Shown here piece by piece: positions 61,769 through 64,000 of a stretch of DNA of 64,000 bases. Position 1 is the stretch's first letter. Every line of letters starts with the position of its first letter. The DNA comes from AP-15 sp963736715 (GTDB taxonomy: Bacteria; Pseudomonadota; Alphaproteobacteria; ATCC43930; CGMCC-115725): the NCBI GenBank assembly GCA_963736715.1, contig CAVTQA010000004.1, forward strand, positions 124,001 through 188,000, read 5' to 3'. A program made the translations under genes and the position numbers. Below the pieces are notes generated by a model. That model was not told where the DNA came from and ran no database searches. It saw nothing but the letters and a program-made list of their open reading frames with translations.

Positions 61769-61794
61769 AGATCCTGGTCTCTCTGTTGAAGCGT

Positions 61795-62925
61795 TCAAGC
61801 GACCTGTAGATACCGGCCGAGGTGATGGTCGGGAGTGCCGAACTGGACGTTGATAGCAGTCAGCCGCTTGAAATAGCGGCCGACCTCCAATTCGTCGCTC
61901 ATGCCCATCCCGCCATGGATCTGGACGGCCTGCTGGCCAATGAACTTTGCCGCTTCACCCACCTGCACCTTGGCGCTGGAGACAGCCTTGGCGCGCTCAC
62001 GCACCTCGTCAGTGAGGCGCAGTGTGGCCAGATAGGTCATCGACAATGCCTGCTCGTAGGCGATGAACATGTCGACCATCCGGTGCTGCAACACCTGAAA
62101 CTTGGCGACCGGCACACCGAACTGCTTGCGCAGGCGGGCATAGTCGCGCGTCGTGCGATTGAGCTCGTCCATGGCGCCGACTGCCTCGGCACAGAGCGCC
62201 GCGATGGCGTGGTCCATCGCGCGCTCGAGCCCCGCCAGACCGTCGCCTTCAGGACCGACGCGCATCTCAGGGTCGACGGCGACATCGTCGAAGACGATCT
62301 CCGCGGCGCGGCGCCCGTCGACGGTGGCATAGTCGCGGCAATCGATACCCGATTGCGACTTGTCGACGATGAACAGGCTGATACCGTGGCGATCGCGCTG
62401 CGCGCCCGAGGTTCGCGCCGAGACGATCAGACGGTTGGCCCACGGCGCGCCTATCACCACCTGCTTGCTGCCGCTCAGTCGGTAGCTATTACCGTGTCGG
62501 TCGGCGCGCAATGCGACGTCGTGAAGATCGTGACGGCCCTGCGCCTCCGCCCAGGCCAAGGCCCACAGGTCGCTACCGTCGATGATGCGCGGGAGGAATG
62601 CCTGCCGCTGGTCTTCGGAGCCGAGATCGCGCAGCAGCCCGCCGGCGAGCACGACCGTCTCGACGAAGGGCTCGACGACAAGCCGTCGGCCGCATTCCTC
62701 CATGATGATCATTGTTTCGACGGCACCACCGCCGATACCGCCATATTCCTCGGGGAAGGGTGCTGCGAGAAGGCCCAGCTCGGCGAATTGTTGCCAGCAC
62801 TCGCGGGAATAGCCCTCCGCGCTCGCGACAATGCGCATCCGGGCGGCGGTGTCGTAATTGGCGTTCAGATATTTGTGAATGCTGTTGTGCAGAAGGAGCT
62901 GCTCGTCGCTAAATGAGAAGTCCAT
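61795..62925 (-). CDS. Acyl-CoA dehydrogenase
   Basis: 376 residues. N-terminal helical domain MDFSFSDEQLLLHNSIHKYLNANYD; FAELGLLAAPFPEEYGGIGGGAVETMIIMEECGRRLVVEPFVE; middle beta-domain ALAWAEAQGRHD and SGSKQVVIGAPWANRLIVSART; C-terminal domain RTTRDYARLRKQFGVPVAKFQVLQHRMVDMFIAYEQ and AVQIHGGMGMSDELEVGRYFKRLTAI. FAD-dependent alpha,beta-dehydrogenation. The catalytic Glu region is not of the classical YEG type, as in heteromeric steroid-type dehydrogenases. It is paired with a second dehydrogenase 13 bp upstream, suggesting a heteromeric enzyme. Intact. Confidence 0.9.
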   Translation of the reverse strand: MDFSFSDEQLLLHNSIHKYLNANYDTAARMRIVASAEGYSRECWQQFAELGLLAAPFPEEYGGIGGGAVETMIIMEECGRRLVVEPFVETVVLAGGLLRDLGSEDQRQAFLPRIIDGSDLWALAWAEAQGRHDLHDVALRADRHGNSYRLSGSKQVVIGAPWANRLIVSARTSGAQRDRHGISLFIVDKSQSGIDCRDYATVDGRRAAEIVFDDVAVDPEMRVGPEGDGLAGLERAMDHAIAALCAEAVGAMDELNRTTRDYARLRKQFGVPVAKFQVLQHRMVDMFIAYEQALSMTYLATLRLTDEVRERAKAVSSAKVQVGEAAKFIGQQAVQIHGGMGMSDELEVGRYFKRLTAINVQFGTPDHHLGRYLQVA

Positions 62926-62938
62926 TGTCGCCCCCTTT

Positions 62939-64000
62939 TCAAAGATCCAGCACAGCCTTGGCGATAATGTTGCGTTGGATCTCGTTGGAGCCGCCGTAGA
63001 TCGATTTTTTGCGCGTGTTCAAATAGTCCTCGGTCACGAGGTGACTGTATTCCGGCCCGGGTAGAGAATGGTTGTTCCCATGCCCGAGGGTGGGGCGATT
63101 GACGAGCGCGTAGTTACCGACCGCTTCCAGCGCCAGCTCCGTTAGGTGTTGCTGGATTTCGGTACCCTTGATCTTGAAGAGGGAAGCTTGAGCGCCAGAC
63201 TGCTCTCCGCGCGAGGCCGCCGAGAGTGCCCTTAGTTCGGTGATCTCGAGAGCCGTCAGCTCGATCTCGATCCGCGCCACCTGCCGGGCGAATGCGTCGT
63301 CCTCGATGAGCGGGCACCCACTCGAGACCTCGTTGGCGGCGATCAGCTTCAACTGCTCGAGCCTGCGGCGAGAGCGTGCCGTCCCCGCCATGCTCGTGCG
63401 CTCGTGGCCGAGCAGGAACTTCGCGTAGTCCCAGCCTCGGTTTTCCTCGCCGATGCGGTTTTCCAGCGGAACGCGCACATCGTCGAGGAACACATCATTG
63501 ACCTCGTGGACGCCGTCAATCGTGATGATCGGCCGCACGCTCACGCCGGGCGAGCGCATGTCGATCAGAAGGAACGATATGCCTTCTTGCGGTTTCGCAT
63601 CGGGTTTGTGCGCACCAGGCAGAAAATCCAGTCCGCGTGCTGCGCCAGTGTCGTCCAGGTCTTGTGGCCATTGACAATATAGTGATCGCCATCCTGTACC
63701 GCGCGGGTCCGGAGGCTGGCGAGATCAGATCCGGCGCCCGGCTCCGAGTAGCCTTGGCACCACCAGTGGTCGCCCGACAGGATCGGAGGCAGGAAGCGTT
63801 CGCGCTGGCGGACGGTTCCAAAGGTGTAGATTACCGGACCCACCATCGTCAGGCCGAACGGCAAAGGTGGGAGCGTGTCCGCTGCTGCCACTTCCTGTTC
63901 CCAGATATAGCGCTGCGTTATGCTCCAGCCGGTGCCGCCGAATTCCTTCGGCCAACTGGGCGCAATCCAACCCTTCTTATGGAGGATGCGGTGCCAGAGC
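62939..64000 (-). pseudogene. Acyl-CoA dehydrogenase, second subunit, one frameshift, 5' end beyond window
   Basis: The visible N-terminal part includes LWHRILHKKGWIAPSWPKEFGGTGW, LPFGLTMVGPVIYTFGTVRQRERFLPPILSGDHWWCQGYSEPGAGSDLASLRTRAVQDGDHYIVNGHKTWTTLAQHADWIFCLVRT. One missing G near 63585 shifts the frame. The expected continuation is DAKPQEGISFLLIDMRSPGVSVRPI, then VNDVFLDDVRVPLENRIGEENRGWDYAKFLLGHERTSMAG and YLNTRKKSIYGGSNEIQRNIIAKAVLDL at the C-terminus. Apart from the shift it is a normal FadE-type protein. It opens the operon as far as visible. Confidence 0.87.

Noticed and set aside
61822..62916. A 364-codon plus-strand open frame
   Set aside because: Antisense shadow of the acyl-CoA dehydrogenase at 61795-62925; no family features.

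Overview
This is a GC-rich chromosomal window from an alphaproteobacterium. The evidence is an alphaproteobacterial 16S/23S, a 23S rRNA interrupted at the helix-25 and helix-45 sites, DUF1489 and DUF992 proteins, and NhaA, DinB and F420-type LLM proteins. Genus cannot be decided from the window. It looks like a soil or metagenome lineage with a high load of transposon relics and gene fragments. Many otherwise clean genes carry one single-base frameshift, so residual long-read indel errors must be kept in mind when reading the pseudogene calls.

Layout. 1-5.5 kb: an outer-membrane protein cut by the window edge, two decayed arylsulfatases with a decayed formylglycine-generating enzyme, and a secreted Gly/Pro-rich protein. 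6-15 kb: mostly intact chromosome with an LVIVD-repeat protein, two LLM oxidoreductases, dinB, nhaA, an intact IS256-type element, a VOC protein and intergenic REP pairs. 15-26 kb: a mosaic of gene fragments (crotonase, alpha/beta hydrolase, GNAT, MFS, PEP-CTERM, IS66, IS630, TPR, Ada, GntR) around two copies of a GST gene, a 421-bp tandem duplication in a heme-binding-protein gene, and an intact alkylation-repair pair (ada-alkA/ogt). 26.5-35 kb: a cupin, an AAA ATPase split cleanly by an IS21 element, a serine hydrolase, a TPR protein and a CmcJ/NvfI-type oxidoreductase.

35-36.9 kb is an IS1182-type relic sitting in the start of a 5S gene. 36.9-48.4 kb is a tandem duplication (unit 5,784 bp) of 16S-tRNA-Ile-tRNA-Ala-23S on the minus strand. 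Each 23S carries two intervening sequences, one of which encodes an S23-type four-helix-bundle protein. Neither copy keeps a 5S, and only the upstream copy (43-48 kb) keeps a recognisable promoter. 48.6-52.7 kb is a mccB-mccA-DUF1489 operon (biotin-dependent acyl-CoA carboxylase). 52.7-59.6 kb is a graveyard of IS66, IS3, IS256, IS110, IS481 and IS630 relics. 59.9-64 kb is a minus-strand acyl-CoA catabolism operon (two acyl-CoA dehydrogenases, a nitronate-monooxygenase-like protein, a crotonase).

The most unusual signal is a layered palindrome system. A REP-like palindrome of about 23 bp, ending in GGGCAGGCT, has inserted without an obvious target duplication into at least six places in transposase genes, where the pre-insertion codons can be reconstructed. 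A separate 168-bp element with 19-bp perfect terminal repeats, present twice with one mismatch, has inserted into such REP stems with a 10-bp target duplication, and itself carries a pair of REPs inside.
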